Positions 36,672 to 45,500 of a stretch of 64,000 nt of DNA are shown in pieces. The position numbers and the translations under genes are program-made. This stretch comes from Amycolatopsis keratiniphila subsp. keratiniphila (GTDB lineage Bacteria; Actinomycetota; Actinomycetes; Mycobacteriales; Pseudonocardiaceae). The notes beneath the pieces are model-generated. The model saw nothing but the letters and a program-made list of their open reading frames with translations. It was not told the origin of the DNA and ran no database searches. The DNA lies in NCBI RefSeq assembly GCF_001620365.2, contig NZ_LQMT02000020.1, forward strand, positions 147,854 through 211,853, read 5' to 3'. Within the stretch, counting starts at the first letter, position 1. Each line of letters starts with the position of its first letter.

Positions 36672-36953
36672 TCACACTCCTGCCCAGTTAGCGGTGATGC
36701 CCCAGCCGGACAGTTCAATAGATCCCGGTCCAGCCCTCGCCGGTAGCGGCGTCGGGATGGTCCCGGTTCCTCTCGGGTTCCGGTTGGTGAGGCTGGCGAA
36801 ATTCACCGTCTGCTCGACCACGATGTTGACGTTGTCGAGAGTGAGGTCGCTGCCACCTCTGGTCGCCGTTACGCAGCCGCCGAACACCTTCGCCCTCGAC
36901 TCGACAACGAGACACCCGGCATATCCGGCCGCAGTGCCGTCTCGGACCGCCAT
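36672..36953 (-). CDS. Small unknown protein in the putative island (gene 1)
   Basis: A 93-residue protein from the ATG at 36953 (a GTG at 36986 would add 11 residues; neither has a clear ribosome site). It has repeated beta-like segments (DLTLDNVNIVVEQTVNFASL) and a C-terminal SIELSGWGITANW. Codon use is weaker than in neighbours. It precedes the 90-residue gene by 3 bp. Function unknown. Confidence 0.45.
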   Translation of the reverse strand: MAVRDGTAAGYAGCLVVESRAKVFGGCVTATRGGSDLTLDNVNIVVEQTVNFASLTNRNPRGTGTIPTPLPARAGPGSIELSGWGITANWAGV

Positions 36954-37028
36954 TCGGGCTGAGAGGTGACACAGAAGGACGCGCACCTCGACGACGGCAG
37001 ATTCGACACGGCAAAGGGCTCTCGTACA

Positions 37029-37050
37029 AGTGAGAGTTCAAGTCTCTCCG
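37029..37050. repeat. Copy of the tRNA-Leu 3' end (candidate att site)
   Basis: 22 bases match the T arm and part of the variable loop of the tRNA at 36211-36232, with one substitution. It also overlaps the last codons of the HEPN gene on the minus strand. Confidence 0.8.
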
Positions 37051-37427
37051 TACGCCCCAAGCGGGCCGAGACGCGTGGCCTCAGCGTGCGGTGGCCACCC
37101 GGCGAGCTTCTTCGACCAGCGTCTGCCCGCACGCTTGAACTCGTCCACCGTGGCCGGAGTGTGGCTGTAACCCGCCTTGGTCTTCAGCTTGAGCAGAGTT
37201 CTCAAGTGCTTCGCGATTTCCTTGTCGGCCCGAGACAACAAGCTGATCGCTTCGTCGTGGTTCTCGCCCTGTGCGTGTTCACCCAACCTGGCACAGCAGA
37301 TGACGTCGGACGCCGCGATGCCGGCGTGCACGCACAAGGTCACGTACGCGTCGGCGATGTCCTCGTGCTCGTCGGCGAGTTCGCGAATCATGTCCGCCGC
37401 CTCGTTGAATTGGGTCGCCTTGTGCAT
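37038..37427 (-). CDS. HEPN-domain protein, probable toxin of a MNT/HEPN pair
   Basis: A 129-residue all-helical protein following a nucleotidyltransferase gene by 43 bp. It fits a HEPN-type RNase partner: helices AADMIRELADEHEDIADAYVTLCVHAGIAASDVIC, then the Arg-x3-His segment ARLGEHAQGENHDEAI (a variant of the usual R-x4-6-H motif). The ATG at 37427 has GAGG 6 bases upstream; a GTG at 37469 would add 14 residues right behind the antitoxin stop. In type VII systems the nucleotidyltransferase inactivates the HEPN toxin by adding AMP. The C-terminal residues fall inside the tRNA-like repeat. Confidence 0.72.
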   Translation of the reverse strand: MHKATQFNEAADMIRELADEHEDIADAYVTLCVHAGIAASDVICCARLGEHAQGENHDEAISLLSRADKEIAKHLRTLLKLKTKAGYSHTPATVDEFKRAGRRWSKKLAGWPPHAEATRLGPLGAYGET

Positions 37428-37470
37428 ACGACCTCGTTGAACGCTCGCGTCGCATCTTCTGATCCGCACG

Positions 37471-38094
37471 TCAGCCTTTTCTCTTTCGCAGATGTCCGGT
37501 CAGCCATGCCCGGCTCCCGGCCACCGTCAGTCCGTCTCGTGCCACATCGTGCAGAACAGCCTCGTCGTACGCGTGGACGACGAGTTCGGCTTCGGTGAAC
37601 TCCAGAGGCCGCGTGTCGTTACCGGTCCAGCGGGTCACCTCGACCGCCAGCTCATCGACCTGCGTTTCCCAACGGTCGTCATCCGCGTCATCTGGCCGGA
37701 TCAGCAGCAGATCAAGGTCGCTGTCCTCCGTCATCTCGCCTCGTGCCACCGAGCCGAAGACCGCGGCGTACACCGGCGGGACCTGCCAGGACTCCAGCCG
37801 ATCTTCGATGCGTTCCAGGAGCGTCTTCTGCATCCGGGCGAGCCCGATGATGTATTCCGCCGCAAGATGGTCGCGGTTGAGCCGGTACGCGAAGGCGTTG
37901 CCGACTCGGTCGGACTCAACGACACCCTGCTTCGTCAGGCGCCGCAGCACTTTGCGGATGCCTTCCTCCGAATGCCGGGCCAGCAGGCGATGCAACTGCC
38001 CGGTCGTGAAGATGCCGTCATGGCCGGCAAGGACGGCGAGCACGTCGCCGTCGACGGTTGGGGTGACCGTCATCAACGGCCTGCTCAAGTCCAC
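37471..38094 (-). CDS. Winged-HTH / minimal nucleotidyltransferase, probable antitoxin
   Basis: A 207-residue protein. A winged helix-turn-helix (about 15-80: GQLHRLLARHSEEGIRKVLRRLTKQGVVESDRVG) is followed by a nucleotidyltransferase domain with GSVARGEMTEDSDLDLLLI (the G-S-x10-D-x-D catalytic motif). It is the MNT half of a MNT/HEPN system, with DNA binding for autoregulation. The GTG at 38094 is chosen because GGGAGG is 7 bases upstream; the ATG at 38073 is an alternative. Three phased boxes lie right upstream. Confidence 0.82.
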   Translation of the reverse strand: MDLSRPLMTVTPTVDGDVLAVLAGHDGIFTTGQLHRLLARHSEEGIRKVLRRLTKQGVVESDRVGNAFAYRLNRDHLAAEYIIGLARMQKTLLERIEDRLESWQVPPVYAAVFGSVARGEMTEDSDLDLLLIRPDDADDDRWETQVDELAVEVTRWTGNDTRPLEFTEAELVVHAYDEAVLHDVARDGLTVAGSRAWLTGHLRKRKG

Positions 38095-38112
38095 TTGCCC
38101 GCCTCCCAGACA

Positions 38113-38160
38113 ACTATAGTACCGGAATGCCAACTATAGTACACACACCTGTCTTATAGT
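38113..38160 (-). promoter_or_regulatory. Three 20-bp-spaced ACTATAGT boxes upstream of the MNT/HEPN operon
   Basis: ACTATAGT palindromes at 38113-38120 and 38133-38140 and a degenerate CTTATAGT at 38153-38160 are exactly 20 bp apart (about two helical turns). They contain TATAGT, close to a -10 element, just 18 bp above the start codon. This is the expected place for autorepression by the winged-helix antitoxin. Confidence 0.7.
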
Positions 38161-38215
38161 GGGGCCTCGGGCGAGCTCGCCTGCGATACCTGAAAGGCGA
38201 CGACCTCCCGGCGGA

Positions 38216-38815
38216 TCAGCGCACCCGGTCGTAGACCAGCGCCATCTCGCCCAGCTCCCCGACCTCCTGGTAAGCCACCGACCACTTCGACGCGGGCAGC
38301 CCGTCGGCGAACAGCCGCTGTCCGCCGCCGGTGATCTCCGGGCAGATCATCAGGTACAGCCGGTCGATCAGGTCGTCCGCGAGCAGGGCCTTGATGACAC
38401 TGGCGCTGCTGTTGACCAGGATGTCGCCTTCCCCGTTCGCCTTGAGGGCTGCGATGACCTCGCCGGCCGGGGCGTTCACGACGCGGGCGCGGTCCCAGGG
38501 TGCTTCGGACAATGTCGTCGAGAAGACCACCTTTTCCGCGTCCGTGAGCCATTTCGCGTAGGCCCGGTCGCGGGGATCGGCGTTCTCGTCGGCGGCGATG
38601 GTCGGCCAGAAGCCCAGGAAGCCCTCGGCGTTCAGTCTGCCGAGCACCGCGGTGGTCGCCGTTTCGTGGATACGGGCCAGGTGGGCGCGGGCGACGTCGG
38701 TGGTGGCGTAGGAGACGATCGCGCCCATGTCGCCAGGGCCGCCGGGGCCGCTGTAGTGGCCGTCGAGGGTGAGGCTGATGTTGGCGGTGACGCGGCGGGC
38801 GGCGTGGTTCGTCAT
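38216..38815 (-). CDS. DHFR/RibD-C-like reductase
   Basis: A 199-residue protein of the RibD C-terminal / dihydrofolate-reductase-like family. Motifs: RRVTANISLTLDGHYSGP at the start, TTAVLGRLNAEGFLGFWPTI near 55, KVVFSTTL near 92 and GGGQRLFADGL near 163. Many members reduce flavin-like or pterin-like substrates with NADPH. The ATG at 38815 is 5 bp after the ArsR-SRPBCC stop, so the two are in one operon. Substrate unknown. Confidence 0.85.
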   Translation of the reverse strand: MTNHAARRVTANISLTLDGHYSGPGGPGDMGAIVSYATTDVARAHLARIHETATTAVLGRLNAEGFLGFWPTIAADENADPRDRAYAKWLTDAEKVVFSTTLSEAPWDRARVVNAPAGEVIAALKANGEGDILVNSSASVIKALLADDLIDRLYLMICPEITGGGQRLFADGLPASKWSVAYQEVGELGEMALVYDRVR

Positions 38816-38820
38816 GTCGT

Positions 38821-39621
38821 TCAGTCCTTTTCCTGGGTCAGCGTGGTCGCGAGGTTGTCGAGCACCTGGCCCCAGCCGGTTTCGATACCGGCGATGAAGG
38901 GGACGGCCTCGACGGTGGTTTCGGTGATGCGCAGGTCGAGCCGGAGCCGGGTCCCGCCCGGCGCCTCGGTGAACTTCAGGTCGTAGTGACCGGTGAAGAA
39001 GGTGTCGCCCTCGGCGGTCAGCACCGAGAGGTCGAATTCGAGGTGTTCGGGTTCGGCCGCGGCGCGGACCTTCCCCGCGGACCGGTAGCGCCCTTCGGCG
39101 TCGCGGTAGTCGAGCACGGCCCGGCCACCGGCCCACGGCTCGATGACGCAGTCGGTGACGGTCATCGAGGGCGGCGCCCACCAGGACGCGAGCAGCGCGG
39201 GCTCGGCCCAGTGCCGCCAGACGTCGTCCCGCGGCGCGGTGAGCAGACGGTCGAACGAGAACGCTCGTCCGTCCGCCCACCGGTCCTGCTTCGCGGCCTC
39301 GGTGTCGGCACCGATCGCGGCCTGATAGCGCGCGAGGACGTCTCGCTCGCCCGCGTTCGCCTCGATGGTCGTGATCAGCGTCCGCAGCCGTCCTTCGAGG
39401 TCCTTCAGCGGACCCGCCTCGACCGCGTAGACGCGACGCTGCCCGAGCGGGAACACCGTCACGAGCCCGGCGCGGGCGAGGGTCTGCAGGTGCTTGGTGG
39501 TCTGTGGTTGCCGCAGGCCGGTCAGCTCGGCGAGCTCACCGACGGACCGGGGCCGCTCGGCGAGAAGCTCGACGAGGCTCCACCTCGCTCCGTCTCCCAA
39601 TGCTGCTGCGATCTGCTCCAT
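38821..39621 (-). CDS. ArsR-type HTH fused to SRPBCC (AHSA1) domain
   Basis: A 266-residue protein. The N-terminal ArsR helix-turn-helix (about 8-80: PRSVGELAELTGLRQPQTTKHLQTLARAGLV) is fused to an SRPBCC/AHSA1 lipid- or ligand-binding domain (about 115-266, with WAEPALLASWWAPPSMTV). This fusion suggests a regulator whose C-terminal pocket senses a hydrophobic ligand. ATG start. It probably controls itself and the DHFR-like gene; a palindrome lies 10 bp upstream of its start. Confidence 0.88.
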   Translation of the reverse strand: MEQIAAALGDGARWSLVELLAERPRSVGELAELTGLRQPQTTKHLQTLARAGLVTVFPLGQRRVYAVEAGPLKDLEGRLRTLITTIEANAGERDVLARYQAAIGADTEAAKQDRWADGRAFSFDRLLTAPRDDVWRHWAEPALLASWWAPPSMTVTDCVIEPWAGGRAVLDYRDAEGRYRSAGKVRAAAEPEHLEFDLSVLTAEGDTFFTGHYDLKFTEAPGGTRLRLDLRITETTVEAVPFIAGIETGWGQVLDNLATTLTQEKD

Positions 39622-39630
39622 GCCGAGAAG

Positions 39631-39648
39631 TATTCACTCAGTAGAATA
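39631..39648 (-). promoter_or_regulatory. Candidate ArsR operator in the promoter of the ArsR-SRPBCC gene
   Basis: TATTC (39631-39635) and GAATA (39644-39648) form a 5+8+5 palindrome just above the start; a TTGACA-like -35 (minus strand, near 39653-39658) is next to it. AT-rich against its surroundings. It overlaps the 3' end region of the methyltransferase gene. Confidence 0.5.
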
Positions 39649-39654
39649 TTCTTG

Positions 39655-40662
39655 TCAAGGAATATCTTCGCGGTGGAACTCCAGCAGGCTGCGCTGCTCG
39701 GTCAGGGTGGTGATGGAGTCGAAGACCAGGCCGTGCGCGGCGGCGAGTTCGCGGAGCTCGTCGAGACGCCGCTCGCGGCCGCCGTAGAGCACGAGCATGA
39801 CCAGGTCCCACTCGGTCTGGGCCCCGAGTCCGCCGACCGCCTCGATGACGAGGACCCGGCTTCCGGCGCCGGCCGCCTCGGCACATCGGGCCAGGATGCG
39901 ATGGGCGTGCTCGTCGTCCCAGTCGTGGAGGATGTCGGACAGCAGATAGGCATCTGCCCCGGCCGGGAGCGGGTCGAAGAAGCTCCCCGCGCTCACCTCG
40001 ACCCGGTCTCCGAGCCCCTGCTCGCGCAGTGCCGCTTCGGCGGCGGCCGCGGTGCGCGCGAGATCGACGAGGTGGCCGCGCATCGACGGGTTGGCCTTCA
40101 GGATCGCGGCGAGCAGGCTGCCGTGACCCCCGCCGACGTCGACGAGCGTGCCGAAGCGGGACCAGTCGAACCCGGTGACGAATCGCGGCACCTGCGTCAG
40201 ATACCGCTGGGTCATCTGCCGGTCGAACGTCTCCCGGAGATGGGGATTTTCGGCGAGATCGGTCCAGAAGTCCTTGCCGTAGCGGCGAACGTAGCCCGCC
40301 TCGCCGGTGGCGATGCTGTGCGCGAGCTCGACGAACGCCAGTTCGCCCCGCCCGCCGGCGGCGTTGATGTCCAGCAGTCCGGCGAGGCCGTTTCCCGCGT
40401 CGGCGCGGAGTTTCGCGCCGTACTCGGTGGTGCGGTAGCCGGTCGACGTCCGTTCGAGGACGCCGAGCGTGGTCAGGTGCCCCAGCAGCAGATCGAGCGC
40501 GAGCGGGGATTGGCCGAGTTCCGCCGCCAGGTCGCCGGCGGCCACGCCGTCGCCGGACAACCGGTCCGGCAGCCCCAGTGTCACCGCCACGCGCAGCGCC
40601 ATCGGCGTCGCCAGCCCGGCCAGCTGGAGGAATTCCTGTCTGTCCTTGTCATGGGTGGTCAC
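39655..40662 (-). CDS. SAM-dependent O-methyltransferase (small-molecule type)
   Basis: A 335-residue methyltransferase with the plan of polyketide or natural-product O-methyltransferases. An N-terminal winged-helix dimer domain (about 15-95) is followed by a Rossmann domain with VDVGGGHGSLLAAIL (SAM motif I, near 172) and the catalytic-type SDILHDWDDEHAHRIL (near 238). GTG start overlaps the SDR stop by four bases (GTGA). It is the downstream partner of the SDR gene, suggesting a small tailoring operon. Substrate unknown. Confidence 0.9.
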   Translation of the reverse strand: MTTHDKDRQEFLQLAGLATPMALRVAVTLGLPDRLSGDGVAAGDLAAELGQSPLALDLLLGHLTTLGVLERTSTGYRTTEYGAKLRADAGNGLAGLLDINAAGGRGELAFVELAHSIATGEAGYVRRYGKDFWTDLAENPHLRETFDRQMTQRYLTQVPRFVTGFDWSRFGTLVDVGGGHGSLLAAILKANPSMRGHLVDLARTAAAAEAALREQGLGDRVEVSAGSFFDPLPAGADAYLLSDILHDWDDEHAHRILARCAEAAGAGSRVLVIEAVGGLGAQTEWDLVMLVLYGGRERRLDELRELAAAHGLVFDSITTLTEQRSLLEFHREDIP

Positions 40663-41246
40663 GGGGTCAACGTCCGTCCGGTGAGGTCGGCGTTCTCGAC
40701 GCTCTCGACGTAGCTGCGCGCGACGTCGGCCGCCGGGGTGCCGCCTTCCGGTTCACCGAGCGCCGCGAGTGTTTCGCGCACCCAGCCGGGGCTGACGGCG
40801 TTGACGCGGAGCCCGCGAGGCAGCTCGCGGGCGGCCGCGGCGACGAAGGCTTCGAGACCTGCGTTGGTCAGGACACCGAAAGCACTGCCGCGCAACGTTT
40901 CCGGGATCCGGCCCGCGGTCAACGTGACCGATCCACCGTCCGGCAGATGCGGGATCGCGTGCCGCAGCAGGAACACCTGCCCGAGCAGTTTCCCTTGCAG
41001 GCCCTGCGTGAACTCTTCGTCGCTCCCGCCGTCGACCGGGACCAGCGAGCCGCTCCCCGCGCAGCACACGACATGCTCGATACCCGGCTCGGCGGCGAAG
41101 AGCGCGTCGAGCGTGGCGGGCTGCTCGACGTCCACTCCGACCTCGCCGGAGCGGGACGCGGCGAGCACCGTGTGCCCGCGCGCGGTGAGAGCCGACGAGA
41201 CCGCGGCCCCGATCGTCCCGGTGGCACCGACCACGAGGATCTTCAT
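40659..41246 (-). CDS. Short-chain dehydrogenase (atypical, short)
   Basis: A 195-residue Rossmann protein. It has GATGTIG (8-14) and a catalytic-like region SVTLTAGRIPETLRGSAFGVLTNAGLEAF; the usual YxxxK motif is not clearly present. It may be an SDR-like reductase with altered active site. It sits first in a coupled pair with the methyltransferase. The longer upstream frame is antisense shadow of the aminotransferase gene. ATG at 41246. Confidence 0.82.
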   Translation of the reverse strand: MKILVVGATGTIGAAVSSALTARGHTVLAASRSGEVGVDVEQPATLDALFAAEPGIEHVVCCAGSGSLVPVDGGSDEEFTQGLQGKLLGQVFLLRHAIPHLPDGGSVTLTAGRIPETLRGSAFGVLTNAGLEAFVAAAARELPRGLRVNAVSPGWVRETLAALGEPEGGTPAADVARSYVESVENADLTGRTLTP

Positions 41247-41260
41247 CGATTTCTTCCCTT

Positions 41261-42034
41261 TCAAGGTCGCACGAGAGGTTCTGTTTCGTAAGCCCGGTGC
41301 AGCGTCTCGACGAACGACGGCGCTTCCGGCAGCGGCGCCGGGCCGATCCGGCGCACCGCTATCCCCGGCGTCCACGAGTTCATGACCACCGCGCCGCCGA
41401 GCCCCGGCAGGTCCGCGCGGGTGACCTCCTGGACCCGTTGCGGCACACCGAGCCCCTCCAGACGCCGCTGGACGATGCCCATCGTCGTTCCCCGCAGCAG
41501 AGCGGCTTCGGGCCACACCACCGTATCGCCATCGGAGAAGGCGAGGTTCCAGATCGTCGCCTCGCTCAGCCTGCCCCGCCGATCGACGAACGCCGCGTCG
41601 TCGAATCCTTCGGCGACCGCCTGCCGTCGGAAGTACGTCTTCGCCGTCTCGCCCGTTTGCTTGATGGTGGGGAGGAAGCGTTCGTGCTCGACGGCGGTCA
41701 GCGCCAGCGGCCCCGCCGGACCCGAAGCCGGGGGCCGGGTGCGCACCAGGACTTCGAGGTCACCCGGCAGGTGGATCGTCACGGTCAGGGAGACGTCGGC
41801 GGGCCCGGACTTCAGCGCCTCGCGCACGTACGAGCGGATCCGATCATCCGGCAGGGCGTCGCCGAACAGCTCCAGCGAGGCGCTCCGCAGCCGGTCCAGA
41901 TGCAGGTCGAGACCGCGGACCCGGCCGTCACGCACCTGCATGGCCGTGAAGTGCGCGAAGCCGGCGAAGGCGAGGGGCGCCAGGTCTTCGGCGGTCGCCG
42001 TCCGGCCGTTCCGTTGCGCGACATAGGGACTCAT
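41261..42034 (-). CDS. Class IV aminotransferase (branched-chain / ADC-lyase-like)
   Basis: A 257-residue PLP enzyme of fold type IV. The PLP lysine is probably in PTIKQTGETAKTYFRRQAV (near 155), the family signature FVDRRGRLSEATIWNLAF follows near 180, and phosphate-binding LLRGTTMGIV near 208. It resembles aminodeoxychorismate lyase or D-/branched-chain aminotransferases. ATG at 42034. It is 14 bp upstream of the SDR start on the same strand, so it may belong to the same operon. Confidence 0.88.
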   Translation of the reverse strand: MSPYVAQRNGRTATAEDLAPLAFAGFAHFTAMQVRDGRVRGLDLHLDRLRSASLELFGDALPDDRIRSYVREALKSGPADVSLTVTIHLPGDLEVLVRTRPPASGPAGPLALTAVEHERFLPTIKQTGETAKTYFRRQAVAEGFDDAAFVDRRGRLSEATIWNLAFSDGDTVVWPEAALLRGTTMGIVQRRLEGLGVPQRVQEVTRADLPGLGGAVVMNSWTPGIAVRRIGPAPLPEAPSFVETLHRAYETEPLVRP

Positions 42035-42088
42035 GCCCGCACCGTAAACCGGTTGCGACCGCGGTGCCCCGAAGGGAGGATCCGGCGC

Positions 42089-42595
42089 GTGTCCGTATCG
42101 CGTTCGGAGCTGTCCCGCTGGCAGTTCGATCTGACCTGGTCGTTGTTCGAGTACCACCTCGCCGATCTGGAGCCGGGAGACTTCCTCTGGGAGCCCGCGG
42201 CCCTCTGCTGGACGATCCGGCCGGACGGCACCCCCGACTGGGCCGACACCGAACCCGATCCCGTCCCGGCCCCCACGATCGCCTGGCTCACCTGGCATAT
42301 CGGCTGGTGGTGGAGCGTCGCACTGGACCACGCGAACGGACGGACTCCCCGCGAGCGCACGGAAATCACCTGGCCCGGCGCGGAAACCGTCGTCGCCTGG
42401 CTGGGCGGCCTCCGCGAGGAATGGCTGGCCGTGCTGGACCGCTCGACCGACGCCGACCTCGACGCGCCCTCCGGCTACCCGTTCGGCGAGGAAGCGGGGC
42501 TGACCTTCGCCCACACCGTCGCCTGGGTGAACGCCGAACTGATGAAGAACGTGTCGGAGATCGGGCAGCTCAGGTTGCGGCGGCGCGCGGCGTGA
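42089..42595 (+). CDS. DinB-family protein
   Basis: A 168-residue four-helix DinB-like protein. TWSLFEYHLADLEPGDFLWEP, a histidine in WLTWHIGWWWS and FAHTVAWVNAELMKNV give the three-His metal pattern typical of the fold. DinB proteins often bind divalent metal and may be thiol-dependent enzymes. The GTG at 42089 has GGGAGGA 8 bases upstream. Its 3' end overlaps the dnaE 3' end by 26 bp (convergent). Confidence 0.8.
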   Translation: MSVSRSELSRWQFDLTWSLFEYHLADLEPGDFLWEPAALCWTIRPDGTPDWADTEPDPVPAPTIAWLTWHIGWWWSVALDHANGRTPRERTEITWPGAETVVAWLGGLREEWLAVLDRSTDADLDAPSGYPFGEEAGLTFAHTVAWVNAELMKNVSEIGQLRLRRRAA

Positions 42596-45500
42596 TGCCG
42601 GGAATGGACTTCAGCTCACCCAGAAGCGTCGAGCTGACGGCGACGGGGTAATCGTCGAGCGCGTACCACGTCCCGGCGAGCTTCACCCGGACCGGCGTCC
42701 GTCCTTTGTGTACCAGCAGAGTCCGCTTCAGTTCGAGGACCGCGTCCTCGGTCAGCCGCTCGGCGGTCGCGTGCAGGGTCAGCGGTGGTTCCCCCGCGGA
42801 AAGGTCGAGCGGCACGAGCCCGCCACCGAACACGGACATCCTGTCCTCCCGCCAGTTCACCCGGCCGCTGACGCGGACGGCGTTGTCCTCGGCCAGATCC
42901 GCCGCGAAAAGCGCGTACGCCTTGGGAAAGAACAGCACTTCGAGCGCGGCGTCCAGATCCTCGATCGTGCAGATCGCCCACGGCTCGCCTTTCTTGTTCA
43001 CCCGCCGTTCCAGCGACGTGACGAGCCCGGCGACGACCAGTTCTCCCTCGCGTGGCGGATTGTCGAGGATCGCCGCGATCGGCCGGGGCGCGTGCGCGCG
43101 CAGGACATGTTCCGCCCCGTCGAGCGGATGCGCCGACACGTAGAGCCCGAGCATTTCCCGTTCGTGGGCCAGCAGTTCCTTGCGCGGCCACTCCTCGACG
43201 CCGTACTTGAGATGCGCGAGCGGCGAGGTGTCCTCCTCGCGTTCCTCACCGGACCCGAAGAGATCGAACTGACCCATGGCCTGCTTGCGTTTCAGCGGAA
43301 CCACGGCGTCCACCGCGTCCTCGTGCACCCGCACGACCGAGAGCCGCGTGTGCCCGAGCGAGTCGAACGCGCCCGCCTTGGCCAGCGATTCGATGACGCG
43401 TTTGTTGCAGGCCACCAGTTCCGACTTGTCGAGGAAGTCGGTGAACGACGCGTATTTCCCCTTATCCAGCCGGGTCCTGATGATCGAATCGACGACGTTC
43501 GCACCGACGTTGCGCACCGCGCCCAGCCCGAACCGGATCGCGTCGCCCACCGCGGCGAACCGGAGCCCAGATTCGTTGACGTCCGGCGGCAGCACCTCGA
43601 TCCCCAGCCGACGGCATTCCGAGAGGTAGACCGCCGACTTGTCCTTGTTGTCCCCCACCGAAGTCAGCAGTCCCGCCATGTACTCGGCCGGGTAGTTCGC
43701 CTTCAGGTACGCGGTCCAATAGCCGACCAGGCCGTAGCCGGCGGCGTGGGACTTGTTGAACGCGTACCCGGCGAACGGCAGGATCGCGTCCCAAAGCGCC
43801 CGCACGGCCGCGAGGGAGAAACCGTTGGCGAGCATGCCGTCCCGGAAGCCTTCGAACTCCTTCTCCAGCACCTCTTTCTTCTTCTTGCCCATCGCCTTGC
43901 GTAGTACGTCGGCGCGGCCCATGGAATAGCCGGCGACGTCGCGCGCGATCCGCATGATCTGTTCCTGGTACACGATCAGGCCGTGGGTCTCGGCCAGGAT
44001 TTCGCGCAGCGGCTCGGCGAGCTCGGGATGGATCGACTCGATCGGCTGCCTGCCGTTCTTGCGGTCCGCGTAGTTGTTGTGCGTGTTCATCGCGATGGGT
44101 CCCGGCCGGTACAGCGCGTTCACCGCGATGATGTCGCCGAAACCGGTCGGCCCCATCCGGCGCAGCAGATCCCGCATCGCCCCGCCGTCGAGCTGGAAGA
44201 CACCGAGACTGTCGCCGCGGGCGAGCAGTGCGTAGGTCGCCGGATCGTCCACGCCGAGCGTGTCGAGGTCGATGTCCTCGCCACGGTTGGCCTTGATGTT
44301 GTCGAGCGCGTCGCCGATCACGGTGAGGTTCCGCAGGCCGAGGAAGTCCATCTTCAGCAGGCCGATGGCCTCGCACGACGGGTAGTCCCAGCCGGTGATG
44401 ACCGCGCCGTCGTCCCGCCGCCACAACGGGATCGCGTCGAGCAGCGGTTCACTCGACATGATGACGGCGCAGGCGTGGACACCGGCGTTGCGGATCAGTC
44501 CTTCGACCCCGCGCGCGGTCTCGAAGATCTTGGCCGCCTCGCCGTCGCTTTCCAGCAGTGCGCGGACCTCCGCCGCCTCGGCGTAGCGCTCGTGGTCCGG
44601 CTCGACGATTCCGGCGAGCGGGATGTCCTTCGCCGCGACAGGCGGCGGGAGCGTCTTCGAGATCCGGTCCGCGATCGCGTACCCAGTCTGTCCATAGTGG
44701 ACGCGTGCAGCGTCCTTGATGGCCGCTTTTGTCTTGATGGTGCCGAAGGTGATCACCTGGGCGACGTGCTCGGCGCCGTACTTTTCGGTGGCGTACCGGA
44801 TCATCTCACCGCGGCGCCGGTCGTCGAAGTCCATGTCGATGTCGGGCATCGAGACCCGTTCGGGGTTGAGGAACCGTTCGAAGAGCAGGCCGAGGTCGAT
44901 CGGGTCCAGATTCGTGATGCCGAGCGCGTATGCCACCAGCGACCCGGCCGCCGAACCTCGGCCGGGCCCGACCCGGATGCCGACGCGGCGGGCGTGGTTC
45001 ATCAGGTCGGCGGTGATCAGGAAGTACGCCGGGAAACCCTTGTCGGCGATCACGCCGATTTCGAAGTCGGCACGGGCGAGGTAGGCCTCGGGGACACCGT
45101 CCGGCAGACGGCGGCGGAGCCCGGCCGCGACCTCCTCCCGCAGCCAGGATTCCTCGTCGTGTCCTTCGGGGACTTCGAAGACCGGCATCCGGTCGACGTG
45201 CCGGTAGACGTCGTCGTAAGGCTCGATCCGTTCGGCGATGAGCAGCGTGGAATCCGCCGCGCCCGGAACCTCCCTGTCCCAGTACTCCCGCATCTCCTCC
45301 GCGGACTTGAGGTAGTAGCCGTCGCCGTCGAATTTGAACCGGCCGGGATCGTCGAGCGTCTTGCCGGACTGGACGCACAGCAGTGCCGAATGCGCCGCGG
45401 CCTGATCCCGGGTGACGTAATGCGAATCGTTGGTGGCCAGGGGCTTCAGCTCCAGCCTGCGCCCGATGTCCAGCAACCCCTCCCGCACGGAGCGCTCGAT

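Larger units (their letters stand above)
36211..37050. mobile_element. Possible remnant of a tRNA-targeted integrative element
   Basis: The tRNA 3' segment 36211-36232 recurs at 37029-37050 with 21 of 22 identical bases (one G to A), in the same orientation, about 820 bp apart. Integrases commonly use tRNA 3' ends as attachment sites. The interval holds two small unknown genes on the minus strand and no integrase, so it would be a remnant. Start and end positions are the outer edges of the two repeats; both are inferred att sites. Confidence 0.55.
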
